The position numbers and the translations under genes were made by a program. The notes under the pieces were generated by a model. It made no database searches and was not told the DNA's origin. It was given only the letters and a program-made list of their open reading frames with translations. DNA of 64,000 nucleotides from Heterobilharzia americana (lineage: Eukaryota; Platyhelminthes; Trematoda; Strigeidida; Schistosomatidae), in assembly GCA_944470555.2 (NCBI GenBank), contig OX104134.1, forward strand, positions 48,234,691 through 48,298,690, given 5' to 3'. Of this stretch, positions 31,663 through 42,349 are shown one piece after another; within the stretch, counting starts at the first letter, position 1; every line of letters begins with the position of its first letter.

Positions 31663-34600
31663 GCCATCCCACCCAGATCAATCTAGGACCAGGCATTACT
31701 GCGTAACGGTCCGAGTTGCCACACCTCATATCAATACATCAAGTAAAAAGTCAATGAGGTGCAAGATGAAGATAAGAGAATGCAGTCAAAAGAAATACAA
31801 AGTACGAAAAAAAGAGAAACGAAGGATGAGAAAGTGGTGAGATTCGGTATAGCATCATTAAAATGAGGACAATGTGTGTACACATCTGTGCCAATGACGT
31901 CGGTTCATATCGTCGGTCATATCATCTAGAGTCTCCAACCACTGGGTCCTCTTGCCCCGCGGACCCCAACCGACTAGTCTCCATCGCCCCACATGACTCA
32001 AACCAACAGTCAAACACTTTATACATTTGTGCCATGTTTTAGTCTGGCCATCCTGAGGCTTTTTCCAGCCTGGACCTACTTCGGCCAACATTGTGTGATG
32101 AGGCAATCGGTGACCAGGCATACGTAATACGTGTCCCAACCATCTCAGTCGATGAAGGTTCATAACCTCGTCAACCGACCTACCTCTTCTCCTTGAAACT
32201 CCACTTGTGACTTCTGTGTTACTCACATGGTGACACCACGGAATACGGCTTATACTACGAAGACAACGGTGGTCAAACACCTGAAACCGCCTTCTCATGT
32301 CTTCCACCTCCAATGGTCATGTTTCACAGCCATACAGTAGAACAGAGTGGACTGCTGTGCAGTACACGCGACCCTTAATAGGCAATCGGATATCATGGCG
32401 GCTCCATAGATGGTGTAATATAGCAAAAGCCAGCTGAGCCCTTTGTATCCGTCCAGAGATTTCATCGGCCAAAGAGCCAGCCACCAGGGCTGATCCTACT
32501 TCCCAGGTAGATGAAGTGGTCGACACACTCAATCACTATACTCTCTATCATTAGCCGTGGCACTATTGAAGACTAGTCCTGGAACAACAATTTGCAGCTG
32601 GGTGGTGACAAACGCATGCCAAAAATCCTCAAATTGCCACTCAAAGTATTCAGAAGACTCTGTATCCTGCCAGCACCTTCAACTAATGGGACTATGTCAT
32701 CCGTATATTCCAGGTCCAACGAAAATCCTCCCGCGATGAGGTCAACGTCTGTGTAACCAGGTGACGAGGAGAGGGGGACCTCCATAAGAATATTAATGAT
32801 AAAATTGAATAAGAATGGCGACAGTGAACACCCTTGACGGACACCACTCGATGAGTAAAGCTCACCTGAAATCTCACCATAGGACCTAGAGTCCCAGACA
32901 CTATGTTCACCAGGCTGATTACTCTGTGGTTATCACAAGAGGACTCCTCGCCCTTCTTGAAGGCTGGAATAATCAGTGATTCAGACCAGCTGGGGGATCG
33001 TATTTGATCCCCATATACTAGCTAACACTCCCGTTAATCTGACTAAGAGCACCTTACCACCATCCTTGTTTACCTCTGGAGTTAGTCCGTCTCGTCCTAC
33101 ATCCCTTCCTCGTTTCGGGTCACCTACTGCTTTTACGACTTCCGCTAGTGTTGGGGAAGGGGGGCCTATCTCAATGTCCCATTCAGGATCCGACTGGATA
33201 ACGGGTAACGCAATGGTGGCTGGAGGCCAGTTAAACTGTTCCTCAAAGTGTTCTGTGGGTGAATCACAGATCCGTCCTTCTCTGCTATAGCCTCACCAAC
33301 CACAATTGACCATTTCCCCCCAGTCTCCTTGATAAGTCTAAATAACTATCTACTGTTACCGATCGCCGCTGCCTTTTCCATCTCTTCAGCCTTCGTTGCC
33401 CACCACCGTTCGCGGCCGTTGAGTAGACTTCCTCTCAGTCTACTCCTAAGTTGTGTCCGCTCTTCATTGTACTCGGGACCTGCAGGGATGCGTTCACGTG
33501 AATCCATTAGTTTAGAAGCTGTTGACATCCACTGACTCTTTTTATCCATTATCTTGGAGTCGGTTACAGTCTTCAGTGCTGCTTTTACAGCAGACTGAAG
33601 ATGGCACCAAGCTTCTTCTGGATGAGTGACAGTATTTTGTTCCAATAACTGCCTAGCCAACTTCTCACTAAACACGGCTTTGGTGTTTCCGTTTTCCAGC
33701 AGAACTCGTAGTGGGTTTTTTGCCAAAATTCTTCTACGTCCATTGAGACGTAGGCATATACGTGCTCGGACCAACGCGTGGTCACTATCCGAACACGCAA
33801 TCCAGGAGGAGCGGCAGTCTTCCACCGATCCTCCCCAGTGATGACTAATAGCAATGTGGTCTGTCTGTGTCCATCGCTGAGTTGAACTCGGTGGACGCCA
33901 CATCAGACAGTGTCTTTCTTTATGTCTGAAATTTGTGCTGGCTCAAAATAGGCGGTTATCTGAGCATAGTTGTAATAGGCGATCACCGTTATCTGTACGT
34001 TCAGCTGGGATTCCGAAAGTGCCACCTAAGTGCCTTTCTGCCTCACTCAGTCTACCCACCTGTGCGTTGAGGTCACCTGCAACAACCACCACGTCCGAAA
34101 GTTTGGCTTTCGAAAGGAGGCTAGACAGTTTTCGGTAGAACTCGTCCTTCACTTCATCCGAACCACAGTCAGTGGGTGCGTAAGCAGAGATTACAAAGAG
34201 ACAACGGCGAGTCTCTCTATTCCTTTTAGTTCTCACTGTGCTGTTCAGCCTCATAGCGCAGAGGCGACTATCAACTGCGACCCATTCTAGTAGTGAGTTT
34301 TCTGCCCTAGTGCTCAGTGCTATGCCTACACCTGCAAGACCACGAGAGCTAGCCATCGATCGAATCTACAGAAACTCGAAGGGTGAATTTTGCGGTTTCA
34401 CCAGATTGGTCAGGAGAGGTCAGGTGGATAACCACACTTGGATCCTGTATGCGAGTCTCACAAATACAGCACACATCCATGCCCCTAGTTGCTAGTCTGC
34501 CAACGAAGCCTGTTGACCAATTTGACGAGGGTGTGGACATTGAGGGCTTCAATATGTAGTTCTGAGCGTGGTTTAGAGAGATCAAGGATGCTATCCTGTG
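31663..34600 (-). pseudogene. RTE-clade (SR2-like) retrotransposon, multiply frameshifted
   Basis: Minus-strand frames give the whole RTE order. The endonuclease is in 34349-34585 (RGMDVCCICETRIQ) and 33943-34356 (VISAYAPTD, VVAGDLNAQVG). A connector follows in 33346-33903. The RT palm has LEYTDDIV at about 32696-32711, a Thr variant of the usual YADD. The C-terminal block in 31858-32313 contains FDHRCLRSISRIPW and LRWLGHVLRMP, which are diagnostic of RTE elements such as SR2. Frameshifts lie between all segments. The 3' UTR runs to about 31663, where it meets the 5' end of a CR1. The copy is not functional as it stands. The 5' limit is uncertain. Confidence 0.88.
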
Positions 34601-36009
34601 GGCTCAGATAGTTGTCGAAGGCTGCAGAGCTAGGATAAATTGAAGATGATGTAGTATCGTTAGTTGAGAGACTTGAAGGAGGATTAGAAGGTAATGATAG
34701 GGGAGGCGGATAGCAGTCTGAGGAAACTTAAGTACTGATTGAGTTGTGAAGGCGGTTGACACTTCCCGGTTGCCCACACCGTGGAAGGCCATGTCTTCTT
34801 AAGGTACCTGAAAGAGATCTGTGTGACCACAGAGCCCATCGGACATCTGCTTAAGGCCTGTCACACGTAGACTTTTGTGCATGATTATTTTGAACTTTTG
34901 TATTTTTAGGGTCAGATGATCGAAAAGAAACGAAAAACGAACCAACACCGCCGGCCCGGAAGACTGTGGGGTGGGTTATCTTTTGGGCCGAACTCTTCTA
35001 ACCCCCCTTCCACTGAGAAGCGAGCATCAGCATGAGACTGGTGGAAATCCAAGGGAAACACCCTACTGCAAGCATGCGCTATCCGGCTAGCAGCAGTATG
35101 ACTTCGCCCTCAGAACCCCAGGCAGCACGAGAGTCGTTGCGGAGAAGATGCTAACGGATTGCGTGCAAGGTTTATCGAGAGGACAACCAAGAGGGGTATT
35201 CAGCGATAAGGGATCCAACTTGGCAAACCAGGTATAAGCCGGATGAGTATTTTAGAGAATGGAAACATGGACTGGTTCACTGTAACTTGCCCTGCAAAGG
35301 AATTGACCGGCATTTTAGTCTGCCGGCGGCAAACAACTGGGGTGGGTTTTGGGGACTCACGATTCGTAAAATCAACAACCCCCATTGGTCCCACCTGCAT
35401 CCAGGGAAGAAGACCTTGCTGCAATAACCTCAGTAAAGCCGTTACTTTAGAGACAACTTAGATGGGTCCGAGGGTACTGCGGGAGTGATAGATTTCCTGA
35501 GGGTCCACGACAAGCTAGTTGTCTTGCAGAGATAAGCTGGAAACGTTGGTCAAAAGGGTTTCATTGTTACGATAACAGCATAACTGGAAGAATTCTGAGA
35601 GGAACATCCAAGTAGGTGACTCAATCATGATAGTGTCAGGCATTGGGGATAGAAATAAGTGGCTCTTAAGCCTGGTACGGAGAGCGGTGTGCGGTAAAGA
35701 TAGGTAGATTAGAAAAGTAAGATTAAAAACAACGAAGGAAACGCGCGTTGGAGACACTCGCAACATGTCCCTTAGAGGTGTCAGGTGAAAAGCAGTCGGT
35801 AGGAGACTCCCGGGCACACAGCTTGGGGTCCTGGGGGTCACACGAAAGCTTAGTGCCGGAGGGTTCACAGGCGTATCGGTGCAAGCCCTGTGGACCACAT
35901 AGGGATATATGCATGCTTGCATCCGCCTGTGTGATGTGATAAATGATACTGTATGCTAATAGCCGTGAAAAGAAACCGCAGTTCTTTGGTGGGAAAGCAT
36001 TGCGTGTAA
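34601..36009. other. 1.4-kb unassigned stretch between RTE and a short repeat
   Basis: The part up to about 35450 is GC-richer than its surroundings and could be RTE 5' UTR or older sequence. Minus frame 35515-35922 (135 codons) is open but unidentified. I see no transposon motif or RNA gene. Confidence 0.35.
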
Positions 36010-36286
36010 TTTGATTTTGTCTTTTAATGCATTCAAAAACACTGACCACTCATTTTGTCTGACTTCATTCAACTTGCCTGTGCAACCATATTGAGCCTCT
36101 TGTTTCGATTGATGTCACTACTGTGCTTCGTTTCGGTTAGACACGGCACTAGCCGTTAAAACTGAGGGTTTGTAATCAAATTCGTGTATATATTTTGCTG
36201 CGAAGGACAATTTTCACAGGGCTCACTTGCTGTTTGAATACAAGTTCGTTGTTCGGCAATCGAGTGTTTTGGATTTAATTGGTTGA
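36010..36286 (+). repeat. ~277-bp short repeat, copy 3
   Basis: This copy matches 10212-10487. The segment from about 36120 to 36286 is nearly identical to it (one substitution seen), while 36010-36115 carries many differences. It directly precedes a CR1 C-terminal fragment on the same strand; in the palindrome the relative orientation is opposite. Confidence 0.6.
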
Positions 36287-36289
36287 CTT

Positions 36290-36870
36290 TTGGGTTCGGA
36301 TAGTATGTTTCGTAACTTTTACCTCAAATTTGTGAGGTTACTGCTCTGTAAAACTTGCGTTCGTCCGCTATTCAGATTTAGTCTGTTTATATTGAGTTGC
36401 ACCCATGTCAAAGGCAAACTGAAAATATTGGGTGTCCAAAGTTATTTTATGGCTAGGTTACTAGGATACGATTGCAAACATGACTACAACTCTGGATGCA
36501 GAACCCCAGGTCTAGAACCACTCTCGATGAGATTATTCAAAAGTAGGCCGACGCTCTTCTTCAGTGTGCCACACAAATTTGCTCTTACAGTGTCCGTTGT
36601 TTTTCGGATCGAACACAACATTTGTTACAAACTGCCTAACCGCACCCAAATAGTCACAACGAACCCGTTGGAATCATGCTTGGGTGCGAATTTCTTCAAC
36701 AACAAACTCTCCCGGTTGTGGACCAGGCGTCCTGCCAAAGTGGAGACCTCCAAATAGACCTCCAAATCTAGTCAGTTACTAGTGAACCCCTTATCATTCA
36801 GCTTACCGAGGACGCCAGTACTATATTCCATGACATTTCGTGTACTAGGCCCTTTCAATGTGTAATGAGA
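36290..36870 (+). pseudogene. CR1 ORF2 C-terminal fragment with 3' end
   Basis: The frame 36290-36757 contains LLLCKTCVRPLF, then ILGVQSYFMARLLGYD, and further on NRTQIVTTNPLESCLGANFF. These are the standard post-palm blocks of CR1 ORF2. Its first codons (FRNFYLK) match the sequence just upstream of that region in other copies, so the CR1 part begins right after the short repeat. The palm is absent. It relates most closely to the fragment at 15015-15530. Confidence 0.8.
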
Positions 36871-37135
36871 TATCCAAATCACCCTCATCGGCCTTTCAAG
36901 GGAGGCCTTGCGGGGGATTTCATGAGCCATCATCCCAACGTATCAGCACATTCTGCCCACCAGACATGGAAATAAAAGTTTCACACCGCATGACAGCATG
37001 AAAATTATGTTCCTAAGTATTCAACAGAGAAAGTACATACAGCAAGCGCGATGACAAGAAAGTTAAGTAGGTACGAAACATGGACGTCAAGCATGAAACG
37101 CACAACATGTTCGGATTCTTGCTTCTCTTTATGCC

Positions 37136-37874
37136 TGTAACGAAAAATTGACCTGTAAATCCCTCGTTATCACCCTTTTTGATTGTGCTGACTTTTAGTT
37201 TAATGTTTTTACCCACGTTATGGATGGTGTACCTCTGACCCCAGCCGGTGCGATGTTATGTGGTTATTTGACCGTCCTCTCTGACCTTTTACGCGGCATT
37301 TATCTTTGTATGATTGGGACTTATCACGAATGTTTCCCTTTCCTATTACCTGACGCTGGACTGTTGACAAGGTGATGTTGTTTTACTGCGTCCGATATTT
37401 TGTTTTGGTTCGACTTACGGTTGTGCTGCGATTTGACTGTTCGTCTTATGACCGTCTACCGGAAACGTTTGTTTGTTAATTTGACTCTGGTAGACAGATT
37501 TTTGATTCCTTTCGTCGGGAATATTTTTATTGACTGTCAGGTACTTAACAGTTGTGTTCGTTTAACCAGTTTTTACCATATAGCACCCGAGAACGTTTTG
37601 GACCGTATAGCTACCCAACGGCACTGCTGAGGTATTTTGCAATTGTGATATAACTTATTGTTGCCTTGATAATACCACAGATTTTGTTACGAGTCTACTA
37701 CTGAAATGCTACAAATTGTGTTTCGGTATTTTGATCCGACCTTTGACCGTGCGTCACTCGCAGAATTTCGGAAGCTATACAGTAGAATGTAGGAACTAGT
37801 CAGATTCACGTCAGTTGGCACCGCCTAGTTATTTCCCGCGTTCAGGCCAAGATTACTGGACTTTGGCCGCTACA
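37136..37874 (+). repeat. 5' LTR of a BEL/Pao retrotransposon (739 bp)
   Basis: The LTR starts TGTAACG and ends CGCTACA. A solo copy of exactly the same length lies in opposite orientation at 57617-58355, ending CGTTACA. An unbroken 76-codon frame inside both copies is identical, which is chance openness rather than a gene. Only a few substitutions are visible by eye. The gag that follows on the plus strand identifies the family as BEL/Pao, Sinbad/Saci-1 type. Confidence 0.88.
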
Positions 37875-37951
37875 GTACTCAACAACCCGTCACTGCTGTA
37901 CCCGACAAGCGCGGGGTGTCACTTGTGTCAATCCCGGACGGAGAAGGCGAC

Positions 37952-38620
37952 ATGGATCCAACCTCAGATACCAATCAAGTCCCTCTTGATGTTATTTCAT
38001 GCCGTAGCTCTGATAATGGTACAGTTATTGACTATAGTAAGACTAGCCCTTGTAAGACCTCTGCTCATTTGAAGCTACAACAGTAGGATGAAAGGCTAGA
38101 GTTAGAACTTCGGGAATTCAAGGCTAAACAAAGACAAGAAAGGTTGCTGCATGAAGAACTGAACTTATCAGATGTGAAACGGGATTTAGGTGACACCTTT
38201 TCTTTGGATGATGACGTAAAGTGTCACAAATCAGTTTATCTTAGTATTGACTCCCACCGCAGGCTTCATCCAAAAATGACTAGCCAGGTGGGCAGCGCAA
38301 AAAGCAAAAGGGTTGCCGCTACATTGTCTCGTATCAGAGTGGGTCATGAGTTGCAGAAGGTAGAGTTAAGCAGCTTTGACGGACATCCAGCCAAATATTT
38401 GAAGTCTGTGAGGCGGTTTGAGCGCTACGTTGTCCCTAAGGTTGATGATGATGGACAGAGGTTGTTATACTTGTTGCATTACTGTAAATGTAAGGCTATG
38501 GAGGCTATAGAAGAATGCATCACGTTACCCTTATCTCTGGTTACCTCTGGGCTCCAGATATACTCAGACGTTTGTTTGAAAGGACTCATGAAGTCAGCCG
38601 GGCCTGACTACAGGGTCTGA
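37952..38620 (+). pseudogene. BEL/Pao gag, N-terminal part with an internal stop
   Basis: The frame starts with ATG at 37952 (MDPTSDTNQVPLDV) and is broken by TAG at 38084-38086, codon 45. It then stays open to TGA at 38618. After the stop comes a charged helix-rich stretch that could be a coiled coil. Then follows the DUF1759-type gag domain with SSFDGHPAKYLKSVRRFE and GQRLLYLLHYCKCKAMEAIE, typical of BEL elements. The region continues in another frame from 38620. Confidence 0.82.
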
Positions 38621-39358
38621 TGGAATGCTCGAACATGGAAGAAAACGATGCTAGGGTAGTGTCGAGGTTGGCTATAAAAATGGAAAACTGCTCTATAGCC
38701 CTGGAACAAATAGACGATACTGCAGACCTTAGCTCCTTGGGAACTTTAGAAGGAATAGTAAAGAAATTGCCCCTTGTGTTACGGATGGAACGGGCGGAGA
38801 CTGTCGAGAGGTTAACTGGGAACGAACAAGAACCTACCTTCGCAGAGTTGACTCAGTTTGTGTCAACACGTGCGAGCGTTTTGCTAAGTAGGTTTGGACA
38901 GCTGGCAACAAGCAGTCGATGACCAAATAGTAAAGTAGCATGCTCCACGCAGCAGTTAGTACCCGTTCGGACAGTCATGAAACCTTCATGTATATTTTGT
39001 GGGGGAAACCACGTAGTCACAAAACGTGCCACATTCCCGTCGCTACCGATGGATGAGAGATGGTCGAAAGCCAAAGAAATTGGTTGTTTTTTCATGTCTT
39101 AAAAAAGGCCACAGGCCCGTAGAGTGTAAAATCCATAGGGTCTGCAGTCTGAAAGGTTGTAAAGCATCCATCGCCCTCTGTTACATAGGAAGACCCACCA
39201 CGTCGTAAGTGAACAACTGGAGAAAAGTAGTTGTGGATGTACTGAGTCTTAGAGAAAGTGTGTGTTTGGGCCTGCCCATGGTAAGCGTGAAGCGCGGTGA
39301 TAAAGAGGTTTACGGTTGTGCTCTCCTGGACAATGGCTCTGATACAACTTTGATTCAT
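38620..39358 (+). pseudogene. BEL/Pao gag C-terminus, zinc knuckles and protease start
   Basis: The frame 38620-38922 carries LPLVLRMERAETVERL and EPTFAELTQFVSTRA, the gag C-terminal block. From about 38976 comes a Cys-rich knuckle, CIFCGGNHVVT. After a frameshift in a T-run near 39090 a second part follows with CLKKGHRPVECK. At 39281-39358 the aspartic protease begins with YGCALLDNGSDTTLIH, showing D-N-G-S at the active site. A stop follows directly and the sequence jumps to a duplicate of the gag start. It is inactive. Confidence 0.8.
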
Positions 39359-39490
39359 TGATCCAGCCTCAGATACCGAGCAAGTCCCTCTTGATGTCAT
39401 TTCATACCATGGCTCTGATAATGGTAGTTATTGATTATAGTAAGACTAGCTCCAGTAGGACCTCTGTTCAATTGAAGGATTAGATTAGGC
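39358..39490 (+). repeat. Partial duplicate of the BEL gag start
   Basis: About 130 bases repeat 37955-38090, beginning with the equivalent of GATCCAACCTCAGATACC and including CAAGTCCCTCTTGATGT. They carry several substitutions and small indels. The copy sits in the middle of the pol region, where it has no reason to be, so it marks an internal rearrangement. Confidence 0.85.
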
Positions 39491-40640
39491 AACGTTTGGG
39501 CTACTTGAGATTTCTGCCATGTTCAATGACTACACAATGCCGATTTGTAATCTGCTCGTGTGTTGTTTGCAACGAAATAGAGTTGGCTGATAAATATTTA
39601 AGTGTACATGTAATGAGTGTGTCATCAGATTGTTTAGTTGTTCAGCCTATACCAGGTTGTTTCAATGTCGTTGGTGGTTGTGGATATTGTAAAGAGAAGA
39701 AGTTGAGGAATGTTTGCTCAGAGCTTCGAAATCGATGGAGCACTGATGTTTCTAACAACTACAACAACCATAGTAAGAATAATATAAAGTTAGAAAGGAA
39801 TTTTTCAACAGTTGAACAGAATGGGGTTATCACTTTACTGCTATCTACCACTTCATGTTTACTTTTGTTCATTATCATGTGGATGTCGTTGGTGTTTGTA
39901 AATTGTTGGTACTTTTCGAGGACTGTATCGCAGGGAGAGGGGGCAGAAAAAGCCCATATGCTGTGGGAACATTGTTGGGTTGGGTCGCGTTCGGTCCGAC
40001 AAGCTTTCTTGATCACAAGGAGAGGTTTGTGAATTGTATGTCTCGGTCAGATTTATTAGTCGATCAGTGGAGGAGAACTTACGATTATAAGTTCAGTGAT
40101 TTGTACTCGGGAGAAAAATTGTTGTCGCTCGATGACTTGGCCACTGTGAACATGGTGGAGCTAGGTACTTATTGGGATACTGGACACTTTGTTGTCCCGT
40201 TGCCCTGGAATGTGGAGCCCAAGATTGTATATGGTGGGTGTGAAGTAGCCAGGCGACGTTTAGAGAGTTTGAAACGTAGACTAAATATTCTCTGAAGGCC
40301 TCCACGAAAGTTACACTAGCTCTATGCGAGAGACCATCAGAAATGGATATGCAGCAGTAGTTCTTGAGCCCTAGCTTAAACCTGGCTACCCCCCACAATG
40401 GCATTTGCCGCATCATGCCACATTTAACCGCAAGAAGCAGGAGAAGGCAAGCCTTGTACTGAACTGTGCCGCCAAACTGTCCAGAACTTCTTTAAATTAC
40501 TTCCTGTATCAGGGACCAGACACGATAGTGGACTTGGTTGGAATATTATTGGGTTTTCGCAAAGAACCGGTTGCCTTAAAAGCCGATGTGGAGGAGGTGT
40601 TTATGCAGGTGAAAGTCCCAGAGTTTGACCGTGGTGTCCC
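39491..40640 (+). pseudogene. BEL/Pao pol fragment: protease-RT linker and start of RT
   Basis: The stretch 39491-39890 is open (frame 39496-40032) but not recognisable. From about 39925, frame 39855-40295 shows GGRKSPYAVGTLLGWVAFGP and, later, GHFVVPLPWNVEP and RRRLESLKRRL, the conserved lead-in to BEL RT. The frame 40405-40755 continues with LPHHATFN-type sequence (here MPHHATFN), then SLNYFLYQGPDTI and EEVFMQVKVPEFDRG. It stops before the palm active site, where an LTR-end fragment follows at 40645. RNase H and integrase are missing. Confidence 0.82.
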
Positions 40641-40644
40641 GCTT

Positions 40645-40677
40645 TCAGGTCTAGATTATTGGATTCTGGCCGCTACA
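40645..40677 (+). repeat. LTR-end fragment of the BEL element
   Basis: About 33 bases (TCAGGTCTAGATTATTGG, then TTCTGGCCGCTACA) match the last bases of the 739-bp LTR at 37842-37874. They fuse directly to RT coding sequence, so this is a second rearrangement junction rather than a normal 3' LTR. Confidence 0.7.
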
Positions 40678-40679
40678 TT

Positions 40680-41391
40680 GCCTGCTGCCTTGTTTCTGTT
40701 CTTTTGCTGTATAGAAAAGCGACTCAGCTCTAAGTTTTCTCTTGGTCAACACTGAAAATTGATTATTCAAGGAACAGACCTTGGCCCAAACTACCTGCCA
40801 TGGGGCGATAGCCAGTGTTACTGCGTTCATTATGAAATTGACCAGGAAAGTTCAGCACTTACCGACCATAAAGCTGTCACAACCCGTGAAAACGGTGGAC
40901 AAGACGTATTGGAGGTACAACTGACGCAGCCCAACAAATCTAGCCCCTCTGGATGCTGGGATTTGAAGAATAAAGATATCGGCTCTCAGTAGTGATATCC
41001 ATCAAGGTCATGAACCCCTAATGTGGAATGGTATTAACATACATGCATCAAACATTTCTGAAATCGTCACTGGAGTGCGACAAATAAACAACTAGTGCGT
41101 TCATACATCCCTCACACACTTTTCATCAATAACTCAAGCGAAACGTACAAACTGTTACAACAGAAGGAATAGCTTCAAGCTTTAATTTTCTTCAGGCAGT
41201 AAACATTATTTCGAGATATGAACGTGGTGTTTGTCAATGCATGGGCAGTACGTTTAGTAGTCAAAATTGTGAACTCTAGCATACTCATCATGCCGGAATG
41301 ATCCTACGCACAAACGTGAGGCACACATATCATCCAGCGACAAAATCTGGGGACTGACATCACCCGAAAGACACATGCATGTAATATTGAT
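40680..41391. other. Unassigned flank between the BEL remnant and the PLE locus
   Basis: Plus frame 40759-40992 is open without a recognisable domain. No RNA gene or repeat family is visible. The last nine bases before 41401 form one copy of the PLE target-site duplication. Confidence 0.4.
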
Positions 41392-41400
41392 TGTCATGTG
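41392..41400. repeat. Left target-site duplication of the PLE locus (TGTCATGTG)
   Basis: The same nine bases occur at 51416-51424 immediately beyond the right tail of the PLE. The flanks outside both copies differ, as expected for a duplicated target. Confidence 0.75.
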
Positions 41401-41446
41401 TTTCATCCTAAGGCTTTCATCGCCTTAATAGACGACACCATCAGCA
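41401..41446 (-). ncRNA. Hammerhead-ribozyme-like motif in the PLE 3' tail (left)
   Basis: On the minus strand CTGATGG (41438-41444) is followed by a hairpin GTCGTC / loop TATTAA / GGCGAT, which pairs over six positions with G-U wobbles. GAAAGC comes next. This is the order of a hammerhead core (CUGAUGA, stem II, GAAA). The core A9 is changed to G and an extra U precedes stem II. PLEs are known to carry hammerhead motifs in their terminal repeats, so the context fits. Catalysis is doubtful for this copy. Confidence 0.5.
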
Positions 41447-41544
41447 CTGACCTCAGTATGAAGTGAACTGTCAGTATCTTTCCGTGAGTGATTTAGCAGC
41501 TTGCTCTGGCGATGTGGCCTGTGATTGGTTTTTTCCTTCGATTG

Positions 41545-42165
41545 TTATGTCATCGATTGTATAGACTTTCCTGTTGGCTGTTCCTCTGCTTCACCTCTGA
41601 CCTTTTTGTCGTTTATCATTTTTCTTACTGGTCGATGGATCAGGTCTATGTCTATACAACTATTGATTGCTGACTGACTTGAGTGCCAAGCTTCCAGAAA
41701 TTCTCTGACATTCCTTGTGTTTCCTCTGTCCAAAATTTCTACATTGTCGAAATTGAATTCATGTCCATAATTATCCACGTGCATTGAAATGAATGACAAA
41801 ATGTCGCGACGTTTAGTAGCCAATTGGTGCTCATGTAGACGAAGGTGAAGAGGGCGGCCGTTTTGTCTAATGTAGTGCTGACTGCAGTTATTGCAGTTGA
41901 TTTTGCAAATGATATTTGGTTTGTCTTTGCTTGTTGCGTCCTTTGGTCTGCATAATAGCGTTTGGAGGAAATTTGTTGGTTTATGAGCCACACCAATTCC
42001 GAGTGGTCTCAGCAATCTCGTCGTGGTTTCTGACACATTCTTTATGTATGGTAGGACGAAGCGTTTGTTGATTCCTGTCGATGATTTTACAGTTGGTGAT
42101 GCCCGGGATAGGAATCTTCTGACAGAGATTCGTGGGTAGCCGTTCTTCGTTAGGGTGGACATCAA
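41545..42165 (-). pseudogene. PLE C-terminal GIY-YIG-type endonuclease domain, left copy
   Basis: The 206-residue frame carries the PLE C-terminal nuclease region. KPNIICKINCNNCSQHYIRQ spans about residues 82-101, followed by NGRPLHLRLHEH. In the family the motifs are GIY and YIG; here they read NIIC and YIR. Cys residues at 87, 91 and 94 and the downstream His residues could form the metal-binding linker known from PLEs. The nuclease would nick target DNA to prime reverse transcription. A frameshifted ~180-base gap separates it from the RT frame upstream. An inverted near-identical copy is at 50667-51284. The motif changes suggest a weakened or dead nuclease. Confidence 0.8.
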
Positions 42166-42349
42166 GTAATTTTCCTCATTTCTCCTCGAAGTTGTTGTGC
42201 TGCGGTGTTCTCACTCTTTTGAATAGAGTCTGCGTGCAACCGATTTTGTGTGTTGTTGGGTTGCTGATATTGTAGTTGAGGATTTGGTCAGCGTGTGTTG
42301 GCTTCCTGTACACTTGGGTTTCCAGCTTTCCGGCATTTGTCCTACTGAC
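42166..42349 (-). pseudogene. Frameshifted RT-endonuclease linker of the PLE
   Basis: The minus strand continues the PLE ORF in another frame (42211-42411, with KLxxxVYRKPTHxD-like sequence, here KPKCTGSQHTLT). It joins the RT end (LPFLDV) to the nuclease domain. At least one indel and stop break it. Confidence 0.65.

Noticed and set aside
37400..37630. 76-codon frame present at 37400-37630 and 57861-58091 as a conserved small gene
   Set aside because: Both copies lie inside the same BEL LTR, so their identity reflects LTR homology, not coding constraint.
41385..41402. CACATGAC next to the left PLE tail as the 3' strand of a hammerhead stem I
   Set aside because: It would pair with GUCAGUG, but the same bases form the 9-bp target-site duplication, so they belong to the host flank.
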